From assembly GCF_910592395.1 (NCBI RefSeq), contig NC_088313.1:252501-316500 (forward strand): a stretch of 64,000 nt of DNA, in the 5' to 3' direction. This stretch comes from Lineus longissimus. Taxonomy: Eukaryota; Nemertea; Pilidiophora; Heteronemertea; Lineidae. The notes under the pieces are model-generated. The model saw nothing but the letters and a program-made list of their open reading frames with translations, was not told the origin of the DNA and ran no database searches. This document shows, in pieces, positions 13,001-24,700 of this stretch. Numbering within the stretch: position 1 is the first letter of the stretch; each line of letters begins with the position of its first letter. Made by a program: the position numbers and the translations under genes.

Positions 13001-16000
13001 TAAAGTCAAAGACACAAAAACCTGAAGGAAAATACACCTACCATGCACTTGAATTCACTAGTAGAGTGAGTAGGTGTAGGTCCACATCTGCTTCCTACCC
13101 ATGCGAAGCAGGTACTATGTTCATTACTTGTCAGAACATGTAGCCTACTATACAAGCTCATCTCAAATTAAAACGAGACCACACAACCAGGTCAATCCTG
13201 TAATAGGTCACGACCCAATTCCCTTGAATTGACTTATCACTTGAATTAGGTATCTTAGTGTTAGTGATTTTTAACATTTTACATCTAGTAAGGTAAAGTA
13301 CTCCATTCCATATCAGGAAACAAAATAATTGTTTTCACCAGACGTGCACTTGAGACGTGCATGACCTCCCTGGAAAGTCCAACAACATGTCACAAAGCAG
13401 GATGAGAGGCAAAAGTTCCATGGATCTGTGACAGCGATTGATCATCAATAGATGATGGAGAATCCCCATCATAGATCCATGGATGGAACCCAAGGTCGTA
13501 TCTACCATGTTCCATGGATTGGATGGAATCCTTTATAAATTTTTTGACAGGTCTTCAGAGTATTTGATGTTAGAATTGGTGAGCTAACCTCATTTTCCAG
13601 AATTCTGTCGACTGTTACTCAAATGGGTTTGTACTTTACTGCATATGTTCATTCGTATGGGAGCCAACAGCAGTGGGCCTATGATGGAGCTGCCATCCAC
13701 GGGCCATCTGTGAATCTATGATGGGATCCCATTGTATTAAGACCTGGTTTGTGATAATCATCACAGATCCATCACTGGGCCCATCAACGATCCATTCAGG
13801 TACACATTTGCCTGTGTATTAGTAGCAACAGGACTGGTATCAAACCTTTTTGTATCCAGCCATACATAATCATATCTCTAAATTTCATATGGAGGTTTGA
13901 ATAAACAAAAATCAATAATCATTTAAGCGTTGGCAATAGGTACCACCATTATGGCTCGAACCTAAAATCCAAAATCAATTAGAACTCGTTCAAAATGAAG
14001 AGAATGCTGATATAAAACCTTGATGCTGTTCTCTAGAAATCAACGAACTGACTCCCACCCTTGAAATGAGCATTCACTTTGTTTTGAAAGAGATTTGATT
14101 GCTTTTAGATTTCAAGTTCTAGCCAAAATGGTTGGACATATTGTCTACCCTTAAGCCCTCTCCCAACAGCAACAAGCCAAGACACTCAATCGATTGACAC
14201 CATCTGATAATCTGCACAAATCAATCCTGCTTGATAGTTTGTCACCTTTGGAAAACTGAACACATGGTACAAAATCAGCCAATAGCTACATTGGAGTTTA
14301 CACTCTCGCATAAATATATTTCACATCTAAAATAACTGCAAACAAATGAATATATAAGAAATATCCACAAAATAATCGTGAACAAATATGATTTTCAATA
14401 ATCAATACTACTCACAGTACACCGTATAATCTCGATGGAATTCTCAAAAGAAATCAACATAATCCAAGTTTTTTAATCCACAAATGCCCAACTCCATGCT
14501 CTTAGTAAATGACAGTGCTCACCAGAAACCACAAACCATGCTTCTAATTCTAAACGCCACATCAGCCTAAAGTCATGGCCATGTGACAGTGATAAACCAA
14601 TCAGGGCAGTCCATTCAGAAGGAGAATGCATAAATTATTCATTTATTGATTTAAAGTTATTGAGCACCATGTTGAAGCTTAGTTAGTGTCAGTCAACTTT
14701 GCCAAACAAATGCATCGATTACACAGTCAGGAAGCACAATTGGCATTGTTCATCTTTGCATGGAACCACTGGAGTATCAGGCATTGAAAGCCCATGCAAG
14801 GGCATTGTGAGAAATAACAGAATAACAGACTTGAAGAGAACAATAGGGGGGAAGAGGGATAAGAACTCCTCCACACAGGGACCACAATAGCTTAGGAATG
14901 GGGTATGACTTCCCCCCTTGTGACAAGTTCCCTTTATAAAGCATACAATGATACCTACATGAACCCTTTGTTGACCTGGACCACAAAACAACAAGGTCAT
15001 ACCTGTAGTGCTTTAGGCATGTCAGGTGTAATGAAACAAGAAACAATTGCGACCAACTGTAACCATAAAATCGCTCACCCTTTTATTGACTTTATTCCAA
15101 TCACTTTTTGCTAATCCACAATGCAAAGTTTGTAAATAAGGAGGACACTTTAATTTTTCACCCAAAAGCAATTTCATCAGTACTGTAGCACTTACTTCAT
15201 CAGTGGCTGGTTTGTATGTGACAAGATCAATTCTAACCGTTATATTATACTGGATACAGGACAAGCAAACAACGTAACTTCTATTCTAAGCTGCCTCAAG
15301 TTAATTGGGTCCAGTCTGTTTACATTAAATATGTACTCAACTCTCTGCTAACAGTTAGAGTAACAATTACAACCACAACAGTGTGAATCAATCAATAGAG
15401 AAAATGTTAGCAAGGATGCAATCAAAACATCAAAGAGACCTGCTTCCTTTTTGCTCACATTTTGAGAGGCAAAGAATGTAATTATAGCTTGATTGTAACA
15501 TGGACCAAACCCACAAAAAAATGTGATGAGAAATCACATAGGGACTCCACCTGCTTTGTAAGCCTGAGACAGGTGGAGTAGGTAATTTCTGAAATGAGAC
15601 TTTCAGGTACCTTTCATAGCCAAACTTAGCAAACATTTCAAAAAAATTTGAATGATAACCAAAAGAAACAATACATTTTAGTTTCTCTGCGATGGCCATG
15701 CCTACTCACAACAGTTCAGAGTGTTTTAGACTTTCATTTCCTCCTTCAAAATATGATCTATATTTGTCACCCTTCAAGGGTTTCATTTTGCCCTTGTTGA
15801 TCCTCAGTCCATCACATTTTACATCGTAAGACGCCAGACAATGGCTTGAGAGGCATTGTCTGGCGTCATTGACCAATGATCTATCATAAAGATCATGTTC
15901 ATGTTCTTGGTCCGAATCTAGGAGGTTGTCGCATCGTATCTGGAAAATGGCCTATTTGGCTTGTGATGTTGTTGGGAAGACAACTGTTGTCATCTATCAG

Positions 16001-16682
16001 CGACACTTATTTGACCAACTCAGTACAATACAACTGCTATTTATTTGGTGCTAAGGGTCAACCATGCACGCCATCTGCTATCTCCGCCTACGGCAGATTG
16101 GTAGGCCTACCCGGATCATCTCACTTCCTTGAGATGGCATGGCAGCACACACCGACACACTCACACAGGCAGATGAGACAATCAGTTGTGTCTGCCATGT
16201 TTTTAATGATAATCACCCAAATGTCTGCCTAGGCATTAACTAGGCAAATAGCCTAGGTGATCCTCGTTTCAGGTGAAATGTGTGGTCAGCGCCCGAAAAC
16301 AAAAACTTCTATGAAATTGAAAGGTCGACGATTTATCAAAAAATCTTACCAAGAGGCTCAGTCGTATTGTATACTCGGTATGTCGTTCGAGCAACTCAGC
16401 ACTAGCACTATGACCTGACCTTGGCCTTGCTATCTCATCGATTTCTCCAAGTTTTTTATCTTCAATTTTGTCTGTTATGGTCTTGATCTTCTTCGTGTTC
16501 TTCTTCGTGTTTTTGACAGTTCCACGACCATGACGACCACGAGCCAGAGGTGTTTTTCGCTCGGTCTTAGCACCCCGCCGAGGAGGGGCTGGTGTTTCAT
16601 CGTCACTTGAAATGACAATTATTGGATCAGATGCGTCTTCATCTCCAGAAGAAATATATATATAGTTCGCTTCCATTTTCAT
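6860..16682 (-). CDS. SIMC1: SIMC1/SLF2-family SUMO-interacting protein, whole three-exon gene
   Basis: Join 16682..16350, 11394..8178 and 7059..6860: 333+3217+200 = 3750 nt, giving 1249 residues and a stop. Junction phases match (0 then 1). Vertebrate SIMC1 and its relative SLF2 bind SUMO and connect to the SMC5/6 complex, acting in the nucleus in genome maintenance and viral-DNA silencing. Visible parts: residues 7-29 hold two SUMO-interacting motifs with acidic tails (YIYISSGDED and IIVISSDDE); about 195-325 is a Lys/His/Ser-rich stretch; about 706-913 is a tandem duplication; about 915-1249 matches the family C-terminal domain, including the block LLMCVQQLHP (human SIMC1 has LLMKIQQLHP). 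The human protein is shorter, about 870 residues. An invertebrate single copy could be ancestral to both SIMC1 and SLF2, so the exact symbol is tentative. An extra small exon in the 5-kb first intron cannot be excluded. Confidence 0.78.
7060..8177 (-). other. SIMC1-like intron 2
   Basis: A 1.1-kb intron bounded by donor GAAG|GTCAGT and acceptor TTCCAG. No internal exon or recognisable repeat was seen. Confidence 0.75.
8178..11394 (-). CDS. SIMC1: SIMC1-like gene, large exon 2
   Basis: A 3217-nt exon open throughout. Acceptor TTTACTTTCAG|GACC starts it at 11394 in phase 0; donor GAAG|GTCAGTA ends it at 8178 in phase 1. The open frame runs a few codons past the donor to a stop near 8128, which is intron read-through. 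Contents in order: an acidic/basic N-terminal segment with KKCKWKWDADD, a long run of KHR/KHRHS/SEKHR units, a Ser/Asp-rich disordered region, the 104-residue tandem duplication, then the start of the conserved helical domain from about LDLMHDF onward. Long open frames on the opposite strand (for example 10019-10468) are shadows of this exon. Confidence 0.85.
8990..9613 (-). repeat. in-frame 312-bp tandem duplication inside SIMC1-like exon 2
   Basis: Two adjacent copies, 8990-9301 and 9302-9613, each 312 bp (104 codons). By eye they differ at about 12 positions (about 96% identity), 8 of them amino-acid changing. Each copy codes an acidic Ser/Cys-rich segment beginning DFCNVESDSEDFHSCLVSP. 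The period is a multiple of three, so the frame is kept. Confidence 0.93.
10740..11140 (-). repeat. Lys/His/Ser-rich low-complexity coding stretch
   Basis: The SIMC1-like protein here is made of degenerate KHR, HRHS and SEKHR units over about 130 residues (about 195-325). It is predicted disordered and strongly basic, as in nuclear-speckle or DNA/RNA-associated proteins. It is not an exact nucleotide repeat. Confidence 0.75.
13410..13800. repeat. palindrome-rich segment, possible fold-back element
   Basis: TCCATGGATCTGTGA near 13417 and TCATAGATCCATGGA near 13470 are inverted copies with one mismatch. Further related inverted motifs (ATCTATGATGGGATCC, CAGATCCATCACTGGGCCC) follow to about 13800. 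The pattern suggests an old MITE-like element, but ends and target duplication are not clear. Confidence 0.4.
15830..15867. repeat. perfect 14-bp hairpin
   Basis: GACGCCAGACAATG (15830-15843), a 10-base loop, then its exact complement (15854-15867). The stem is shorter than a typical microRNA precursor. A weaker related pair (TACGCCAG/CTGGCGTA) occurs near 53865-53893, so it may belong to a dispersed fold-back family. Confidence 0.8.
16350..16682 (-). CDS. SIMC1: SIMC1-like gene, exon 1 (N-terminal SUMO-interacting motifs)
   Basis: 111 codons from the ATG at 16682 to donor CTCTTG|GTAAGA after 16350, phase 0. Two hydrophobic cores followed by Ser and acidic residues (YIYISSGDED, IIVISSDDE) fit the SUMO-interacting motif pattern; human SIMC1 begins in the same way with IVISDDS. 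A basic Lys/Arg-rich segment follows (GAKTERKTPLARGRHGRG). The alternative start at Met3 has stronger Kozak context (AAAATGG). An upstream ATG 10 bases before the chosen start opens an overlapping 17-codon frame in another phase. Confidence 0.83.
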
Positions 16683-16741
16683 TTTGACATGATTTTTAAA
16701 AAAATCAAAATAATTTTGCCCTCCACTGCCCTGCCCTCAAT

Positions 16742-16752
16742 CCGCCATTTTG
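16742..16752 (-). promoter_or_regulatory. YY1-type motif in the SIMC1-like 5' region
   Basis: The minus strand reads CAAAATGGCGG, the YY1 consensus, about 60 bases upstream of the start codon. In animals this motif is commonly just downstream of the transcription start, so transcription probably begins shortly upstream, near 16760-16850. Its ATG would open only a three-codon frame (Met-Ala-Asp-stop). Confidence 0.5.
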
Positions 16753-17320
16753 TTTTTTTTATTTTTTAAAAACATGGTAACCTCTGTGAACTAATTCCAC
16801 ATCGACCGTGGCATGCCCGTTGTTGTCGTTACATTTTCTAGTCCTACCGTAGTGACGAACAGGTTTCTGCGAATTTGTCTCCAGGGCCTGTTTGAAATTG
16901 CTGATGAAAATGTTGAAGAGGGTCCTCTAAATTTGGTGGCTTGAAATTTGTTTGGTTTTTAATGTTTTTCAATCAAATTGCGCTATGTTATACTTTAGAG
17001 TCATCGAGTGAGATGGTAAAAAGGAAAATAGAAAATATTTTATATGAATGGGTGATTTTGATCAAAGAGTGAAGGCCATTTTTTGAGGTTTTCAAGTTGC
17101 GCCGATCGGCTTTTAGATTTCGTTGATGGGTCCTAGTACTTACATATTATCAGCAATTTGTTCCATATTTGATATTTCTGACAATTCCGTTGGTGACAAA
17201 ACTTGTTTCAAATAACCAACCCCGGGTTGAAAATGAAAGGGCTAAAATTCATAGGCGGGGTCCTTGTCTCGGTGTGACATTATCATCTTGATCACTGGCG
17301 TCATATCCCTATTGAATTTA

Positions 17321-17363
17321 TAGTGGAGGCATAGATGGTGTCCTTAATAGAGAGGTTCTACTG
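17321..17363. repeat. terminal fragment of a fold-back MITE family
   Basis: Contains GGTGTCCTTAATAGAGAGGT, matching the right terminus of the element at 29870-30054 with one difference. The left half is not apparent. Confidence 0.6.
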
Positions 17364-18879
17364 TGTATCAGTGTCTTCGGCAGTTGCCTATTCAATAGGT
17401 CCACAAGTCTCTTCCACTTTATTTTTGCAAGTTTACAAAACATACCAGGACTTCTTCAAAGATAAGAAACAACAGATTTACGTCTAGAAATGTAGTGTTT
17501 TATTCTAATTTACATAATTACAGTATTTAATGCATGATTCTGTTAATATCCATATCAGTGATCAGTTATGATATTTCTTTGCTTCAATAAACCGTCCCAT
17601 TTTACATGATTCAATTTAATTAGAAAAGGGAAAGTTTTAACTGCTATGAGAAAGTAAGATATCAAGGAAAGTCATTATGAATATTGACAAAGTTTCGGGG
17701 ACTATAAAATCATGAACAAAACTTTCAAAATGTTCCACTTTACCAATGGTCAATGTTTTGGAGAGATTTTAACCTCCTAAACTGCTCCCGTCAATAATCG
17801 CGCAAGTCAATTCCAATGTCAAGAATTTGCAAATCACTGCAATATTTTGACAGGTAACATTTCATACACCCCAATCCACCGACCACCACTGCCATAGTGA
17901 AGAGATCAAACCCAAATGATTCAAAATCAAATTCTTGATCAAACAAAATAATCAAGATTACTTAATCCATAAATGCAAGAATAGAGTATAAAACTTAAGG
18001 ACATGCTAAGCTAAAATGATGAGACGACTATAAGTGCCATAGTTTGGGAACGCCTAATATTGAGGCTACAAAACTAGCGAGATAAGACACGTTTCCTGTC
18101 AAATAAATGAGAATCATCTGTACATGCTATATGTCTTACAATATATAATGTTCAGATATTCCAAGTATACTTTATACTTTCTGATATCGGTAGCTATGGC
18201 AACACTTCCAAAAATTTAAGTAGATTATCAGCAGTTTCCACGGCAACACTAAGTTACCCATGGAGATGATATTTTAGAAGCTTCCAGAACAGAACATGGG
18301 GTAATTTTTCACAGATATACAATTCAAGACGAATACTTCTGCACAAGAATATAAATGCAATGCTATAAGAGAGATAGAGATCACTACATAAGAATAAACA
18401 AATAGACATTTCATAGAAGCACAATAAGATTTCTCACAAATTCAACATTTTGACAATAACTGTTCCAGTCTTGCTGGTACGGAATACAGTCGTTTTGTAT
18501 TACATTCTGTTTTACAAATATTCCTCCGAAAACACGTTTTTAAATGATACTCTTAGTTTTAAATTTGCTTTCAAATTTCTTCAAATGAAAACATAATCTG
18601 GCTCAACATCTATCCCTTAAAAATAAACAAAGCAAAACGAGAGATTTAAACGCAAACTAATAATAGAGATCATCACGGCAGTTTATGAAAGTTTCTGTCT
18701 AAAGTTTGAGAGGATTTGTATTTCGGCAGTCAAGTTATCAACTAGTGGTTTATTTAAAACACAATCTGAGATTTTACTAGGATATTCAATTCCAACTCCA
18801 GGCTTTGGTATCAAGGTTTATCATTTCCAGGGACTGTCCAATTACAATTTGCCAAAAATGATTGTACATCCTTTGTAAT

Positions 18880-18946
18880 ACACCGCACATAAACATACAG
18901 TACACCGCACATAAACATACAGTACACCGCACATAAACATACAGTA
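18880..18946. repeat. three tandem copies of a 22-bp unit
   Basis: The unit ACACCGCACATAAACATACA plus GT is repeated three times without change. It is a small minisatellite in noncoding DNA. Confidence 0.93.
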
Positions 18947-20536
18947 AAACTGGCAAATTCCAACTGAAACCAGTTTTTCGATTGAAAGGCTTATTTGACT
19001 GATCACATGATATCCGCATTGTCACCCACTGCATCGGAATAGCTTTCTAACGCAGGATAAATACGAGTCACATAAATATATAACATCATAGGCTATGAGA
19101 TAAGGAGTAAGTGTCCTAGGCTGGCGCTATCCTCGGTTATATTCCTATACAATAACATGTTCTCAAATTATCTCCACCTTAAGTTTACACAAGTTCCTCT
19201 TAAAGTGATCGTCTCCAGTTTTTCCACTGCTAGTGGTAACAGGTCTTGGTGAGCCAAATACCTGAATACAAAAACTGGGAAGGACCAATTTAAGTTTTGT
19301 GTGCACAACATGCCATGCAAACTTTAAGAGAAAGATTTGTATGCATACACGAAAAAAAAGGTTAGTATGTTGATTACATGAAGCATATCTAAAATTTCCA
19401 ACTGAGCAAGTTTATAATTTTAACCATATAGGCCACGTCTTATACATGAATACCAGTACTATATCAATCATTTTATAATTTACTGCAAACAAAGCTATTA
19501 GGATGCAGCACGTGACAACTTCGGGCGAATTTTTTACAACTTTTTTATACAACACGACCTCACCACATAACCGCCGCCAGTTATAACAAACAGTTTAACA
19601 GGTAACAATGCTGTCTTTTAATGGTTTAACAGACGAAATGAGAAACTACCAGCTTTACATATCTTACAAGTATATAAAACATTCAGGTTACAGTATTCTC
19701 CACAACCATCTTATAAGGGTCTGTTGCCAACCAAATGTTTAAAAGCTTAAGTTTGTTCTTTTCACAGCTACTGATTTGGATGGCAAACTGAGCACAATTT
19801 TAAAATTAGAAATAAAAACAAACCAGGCGAAAGTTAAAATTGTGCATTTTATGAACGGCCTGTTTAAACAATAATGTTGGAGAACCCAGAGCTATGAAGA
19901 TGAACCCACAAGTACAGCATCAAATAGGAATTGTGGTTTATGTGTCAGCAAAGAAACTGTTCAAAACATGTCAAAGAGATTCGTAATTGGTTATTTCGGG
20001 ATTTCTGACGGGTTTTGATCATAGATTTAGAAAGGAAAATGTCTGAAGTATTTCTAGGTTCCTATTATTATGCTTGTGCGTAGTGACCCAGTGTCATCCA
20101 TTCACCTCCAAAAGAGAATGGAATAATCTTTGGTTTTGACAATTTTAAGTAAATAAGCCATAATTTAGCAGTGCAACCATTTCCCAACGTCGGGCCAACA
20201 CAGCCAGAGCAAAAAATAATACTGGATATCAAAAGAATATTCGAAATATTGGTTTGTTAGAACCTGTTATTGGCAAGAAGAATTTCATGTAAGATGCACC
20301 CATCGCTACAACTCTACTGGTGCCAGTTCCAAAGATGCAATGCATTTAGCATTGATTCTGGCACTAAACGCACAAGAAAATGTTGCAATATTTCATCTTG
20401 TTTTGGCAGAGCCCCTTCCCCAAACCTCAGCATAGTTATACAGATCTACAGTTAGTACAGTTCAATTCAGATGAGCTCATAAATGCATCACGAGTCAATG
20501 TAATAGTCCATTTGACCAAGATACATCAAACTGCAG

Positions 20537-20681
20537 ACAGGGTGTCCCAAAAACTTTTCATACACCTCTTCTCAAAACCTACTAACATAACATCTGAAGG
20601 TCACAACTGCTTACAATACGCACAGGTGACTCAAGGGGATTCTGCAGAAATGACAGCAGAAAACATACTGGGACACCCTGT
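20537..20681. mobile_element. short element with 13-bp terminal inverted repeats
   Basis: ACAGGGTGTCCCA at 20537-20549 and its exact complement at 20669-20681 bound 145 bp. Ends of this kind are common on small non-autonomous DNA transposons. I see no convincing target-site duplication and no coding capacity. Confidence 0.5.
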
Positions 20682-23537
20682 AGAATACAGCAGGCGCGCA
20701 TCCATTGACTTGAGAGATAGATATGATATAAAGAAAGGCAGTGTCTGATCAGTTAAGGCAGTAAATATATACATCTTGAACACAAAAGGCAGTAGATTCA
20801 CTTTCACCCAAGATGCATGAATCATCCAAGTACCGTACCCAGTAATAACTTGCATACATCAAATGTGACTGGATCGAGCAGTGAGGCAAACCCTGTGCTA
20901 ACTATTCGAAATGGTGAACAAGTTTATGATGCATTTATCGCAAGTGGCACATTTACACCTGCTACGACGATACACGTGCCATCATTTTGTAAACAGTCTT
21001 GTTTCAAATTCTTGGCGAAGTCCCACAGTCCCGTACAGACCATCTCACTTGAACAAAACCTGTACAAATACTGGCATTTTCCTTCAAGTCTACATTTCTG
21101 CTCATAAGGCAAAGAAATGTAAAACCCATTTCTTATTTCATAACAAACTGAAAGAAAATTAAATCCCCGAGTTAAAACAAAACATTTCAAAGCAGTAAAA
21201 TTCAACATCTGTTATAAGAAATCACAAAAATACCTCGGATCTTAAAATTCTTTAAAAAGGGAGGCGTCAATAAAAGCTATGAATCTACATTCAACTTTGA
21301 TGCACATACTTCTTGTTTTCAAAGTAACTAAAACTGTCTTGTGTCTTTTTTCACAGATACTGTGTCGACATATTTAAGCCAGTTTAGCACATCTGTGGTA
21401 ACACATAGGCCTATTATATGTACAACAAGCCATGTGTACAGGCACCCCGCAACTGGCTTAAACATGCCAACACAGTATCTGCCCAAAACTAGTTAGCTTT
21501 TGACACATTTTCATAACATCCCGGCTGGAGACAATTTGCTCCAATTGAAACAACAGATGCCGAATTGAACTTCGTTTTAAATCAAAATGTTTTCACAACA
21601 TCGCAATAAAAATAATTCTGTACCGAATGACGAACTAGCACCCATTGCAAATCAAATGTTATAATTACAAATCCATTTTCACTTCTCTTCTGGTGTGTTT
21701 CAAATTTCGAGCACTGGCAATTATCAGAAAACAAAGATATTTTCTCCGATACTGTGAGGCAGACAGTTTTCAGATGTTTTCGTACAAATATTCACCATAT
21801 ATAATACAAGTACAAGATAACAGGGCTCTGAATAGATCCATGCCCAGGATTGAGTATTCACATCTACAATGATAATTTGGCAGAACACATGTAAAGGCTG
21901 CCAAATGGTTTGTCAAATTCACAAACAATTCTTTCAATATTTCATAAATTTGCAAGATTTGTAATTGCGTCTCAGTATTAATCCAACTGTGTCTGTGGAA
22001 CAGACATTTCCAATCAAGGTGCTACCAGTCCGGTAGTGTTCTAACCGTCACATACAAAATATCAAATTTTACAAAATTGAGACATGGTGTATGTATCTCC
22101 TTATTTGTTGTGGTATAATGTAGTGATGTTATGAAAAGTCGATGATAATAGCTTTTCAAATTATTTCAGCAATGAACAGAAATCATTTAAACTGATGTTT
22201 TCAAATCAAATGTTTGATTCTAGCCATGTTGTATTATACCAGTTACAATTTAGTAGTCAACTATTCAATTCATTTTGAAGTCAACCTAGTCAGAAAATAC
22301 ATCTACTTCAACACGTTTCTCAATCAAAAAGTCCTATTTCATTAGCGGTTATCATCAATTTTCCATGAACTGAATTCATGAATGAGAAAATGATCTTATA
22401 CAAGTTTGACATAAATATTACGAGGAATATATTCAAATATGTTGTTGATAGTACATGTTTCCACAGTGATTGGTGTATATGATCTTACATTGACAAGACA
22501 TCACGTCTAAATACACAATTATATTCTCGGTAAAGAACTGGACATTGCACACACAGTATATTTTACTTCATCTTACATGGAATCAAAACAACACTGCATT
22601 TCATATACATTATGTACAGTCACTTTGGTTCAGCTTGGTTGAACTTACTTTTCTGAGTAGAATGATTGACAGACACATTCAGTGACTATCGAATGGATTT
22701 TTAGCAGATTTGAAAATGACACGAATCTTCCATCATTGGTACAAAGCATTCCGGACATAATTTCTACTGGTACCAGAAGTTTGCGATTTCAGAACCTGTG
22801 TTCTCAACTGTATGTACTGTACAGTAGATGTAAGCATAACATTACTGGGTCAATATGTCACCCAACTCAAGCCAAGAAAACCGTACAAGCTGTACGTATC
22901 ACCTCGTCCTCTGTTACTGGGTGACTGGGTGTTTTGTTCCGGATAAGATGAAATGGAGAGTTATAGATGACAACATTTTGATTTGATATTCTAACATCCA
23001 GCATATAAGCGACAAGAGACCAACCCCAATTCTTCAAGGAATGAAAGATCAATATCAAAACAGTCAATTGTTTTCTTGATCTACCGGTAAATATTATGCA
23101 ATCAGTTTGCAATTCATTTGCAATCAATGCTTTCTGGCTTAATACATTCATATCACTGAACTCAAGGTACAAAACAAAATCCCCAATTTCATTTGGACCA
23201 ATAACCGATTATAATGACTTTTGGTCGACACAATTCCTTGAAGAATGAGTTTGTTTATATCAGTCAAAAACAGATTATGAGCATTTGGGCTTTTGAGCCT
23301 GATTAGTACTGCTGCAGTGTATATGGTGTTAGCTTCACAATAACGTCACAAACGAGAAGATCTCCTCTCAAAATAACAACTAAATGCACTATCAAATAGC
23401 CGTTAAATAACGGTAGAATCCCTATTTATAAAGGCACCAAATCTGATATAACTTCACCTAAATCTGTTTCAACTTTCATTTCATCCAGATTTAAAGATAG
23501 AGGTTGAATAAAAGCAGACGTCAACAAAACATCTTGT

Positions 23538-23670
23538 CCAATCAGGATTATTTCTGAATTAGAACCAACCAATCAGAATCATTTATTATTCAAATGGTCC
23601 AATCAAAGCTATTTCATGATTCAAATGGTCCAATCAGAGTCAGTGTAGAGTCTGCTGCTATGGTAACAGC
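23538..23670 (+). promoter_or_regulatory. phased CCAAT-box cluster with RFX-like X-box
   Basis: CCAATCA/CCAATCAG occurs at 23538, 23569, 23599 and 23630: four copies spaced 31, 30 and 31 bp, the last two inside a partly duplicated ATTCAAATGGTCCAATCA unit. TGCTATGGTAACAGC follows at 23656, resembling an RFX X-box (complement GTTACCATAGCA). NF-Y and RFX site combinations are known in animal promoters. No gene starting here was recognised, and the cluster lies about 1 kb past the FGFR stop codon. Confidence 0.4.
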
Positions 23671-23867
23671 GGCCATGTCAGTCTTTAAATGCACTACAGA
23701 GCACCATAATATGGTTGAGTATTACCAAACTCCCGCTGATGCGAATAAAACAATATAAATTGCCATGATAGTTCATGAGCTTCAGCTGAAAGAGCCCAAT
23801 TCATGTCGCGCACATATTTACAAATTGGTCCTGTTCATCAAACCGAGGAATTTCTGAACCATGATAC

Positions 23868-23873
23868 TTTATT
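23868..23873 (-). terminator. candidate polyadenylation signal of the FGF receptor gene
   Basis: First AATAAA on the minus strand after the receptor stop codon, which would give a 3' UTR of about 830 bp. Later hexamers (23582, about 17508) could also be used. Confidence 0.4.
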
Positions 23874-24700
23874 TGAATTCCAAGAACGTCAATTGCCAAT
23901 CTTTTCGATTTCCGCTTGAAGGAGTCCAATAATGCGGCGTTCTTCTGTTGTGGTTAGTTTCAGTGCCCTCTATTGTTTACATGAAAACAAACTTAGTCTT
24001 TAGCAGTTAACAAATCAACATCAACAACATCGAATCTGGCCAAGAAGACTTCGTCAAAAAGTAAAAAGAAATGCAATGTTGCTGCCTATCACTTAGATCC
24101 ATCGAATCACTAATTATCATATCACAACGACATAATGTAATCCGATTGGCTAGTCCCGACACGGTGAACAGCTCTCATTGGTCCTCGATTAGCACTACCT
24201 CCGATCCAATTCCTCAACAACTCGTGGGAGCATTGAATCTCGCAAAATTAGGATTTCATCATCAGCAGCAATTAATTTGGATTTGACGTGCAACGCCCTC
24301 TTTGATTCACTGTCGACATCTCTTCCTTACGAAGTCTCTCTCAACTGGCCAAGTGAATCACCCACATATCTTGAGCTAAAGAAAAGGCTCAGTCAGAATC
24401 ATAACATCAAGTTAGGCTAAGTCTTTATCAGAGCGTGTACTCAACTTCCAAAACATATCAATGTTCTTTGGCCTTTTTCTGTCTATGTCTGATAATCAGC
24501 CACATCGTATCACATCTTTGGCCACATCTCTTTTAGACACATTCTTGCTGCAATTGTTAATGCTACCATCAAATAAAAACAGACGACGTCTGCGCCACTT
24601 TCAAAACAAACTGAGCACTTTTCAACATTCAACGCACTTAAACGTCCAAGGGCTAAACAATGTCTCGCACTTGCGCATGCTGGCGCCCCCTTTCCGTGTA

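Larger units (their letters stand above)
11395..16349 (-). other. SIMC1-like intron 1
   Basis: A 5-kb intron. Open frames at 14699-15264 and 15430-15699 lack family resemblance and paired splice sites. It contains palindromic GGATC/GATCC-rich sequence near 13410-13800 and a perfect 14-bp hairpin at 15830-15867. Confidence 0.65.
16683..24700. other. intergenic region: SIMC1-like promoter and FGFR 3' flank
   Basis: About 8 kb, AT-rich, without supported coding exons. From the right it should include the FGFR 3' UTR; from the left the SIMC1-like promoter. It also has a half fold-back element (17321-17363), a 3-copy 22-bp repeat (18880-18946), a short element with CAGGGTGTCCCA termini (20537-20681) and a CCAAT-box cluster (23538-23670). 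Open frames such as 20380-20748 have no family resemblance. Confidence 0.6.

Noticed and set aside
15830-15867. microRNA precursor
   Set aside because: The stem is only 14 bp with a 10-base loop, too short for a typical precursor.
20380-20748. 122-codon plus-strand open frame
   Set aside because: It overlaps the element with CAGGGTGTCCCA ends and has no family resemblance or splice context.
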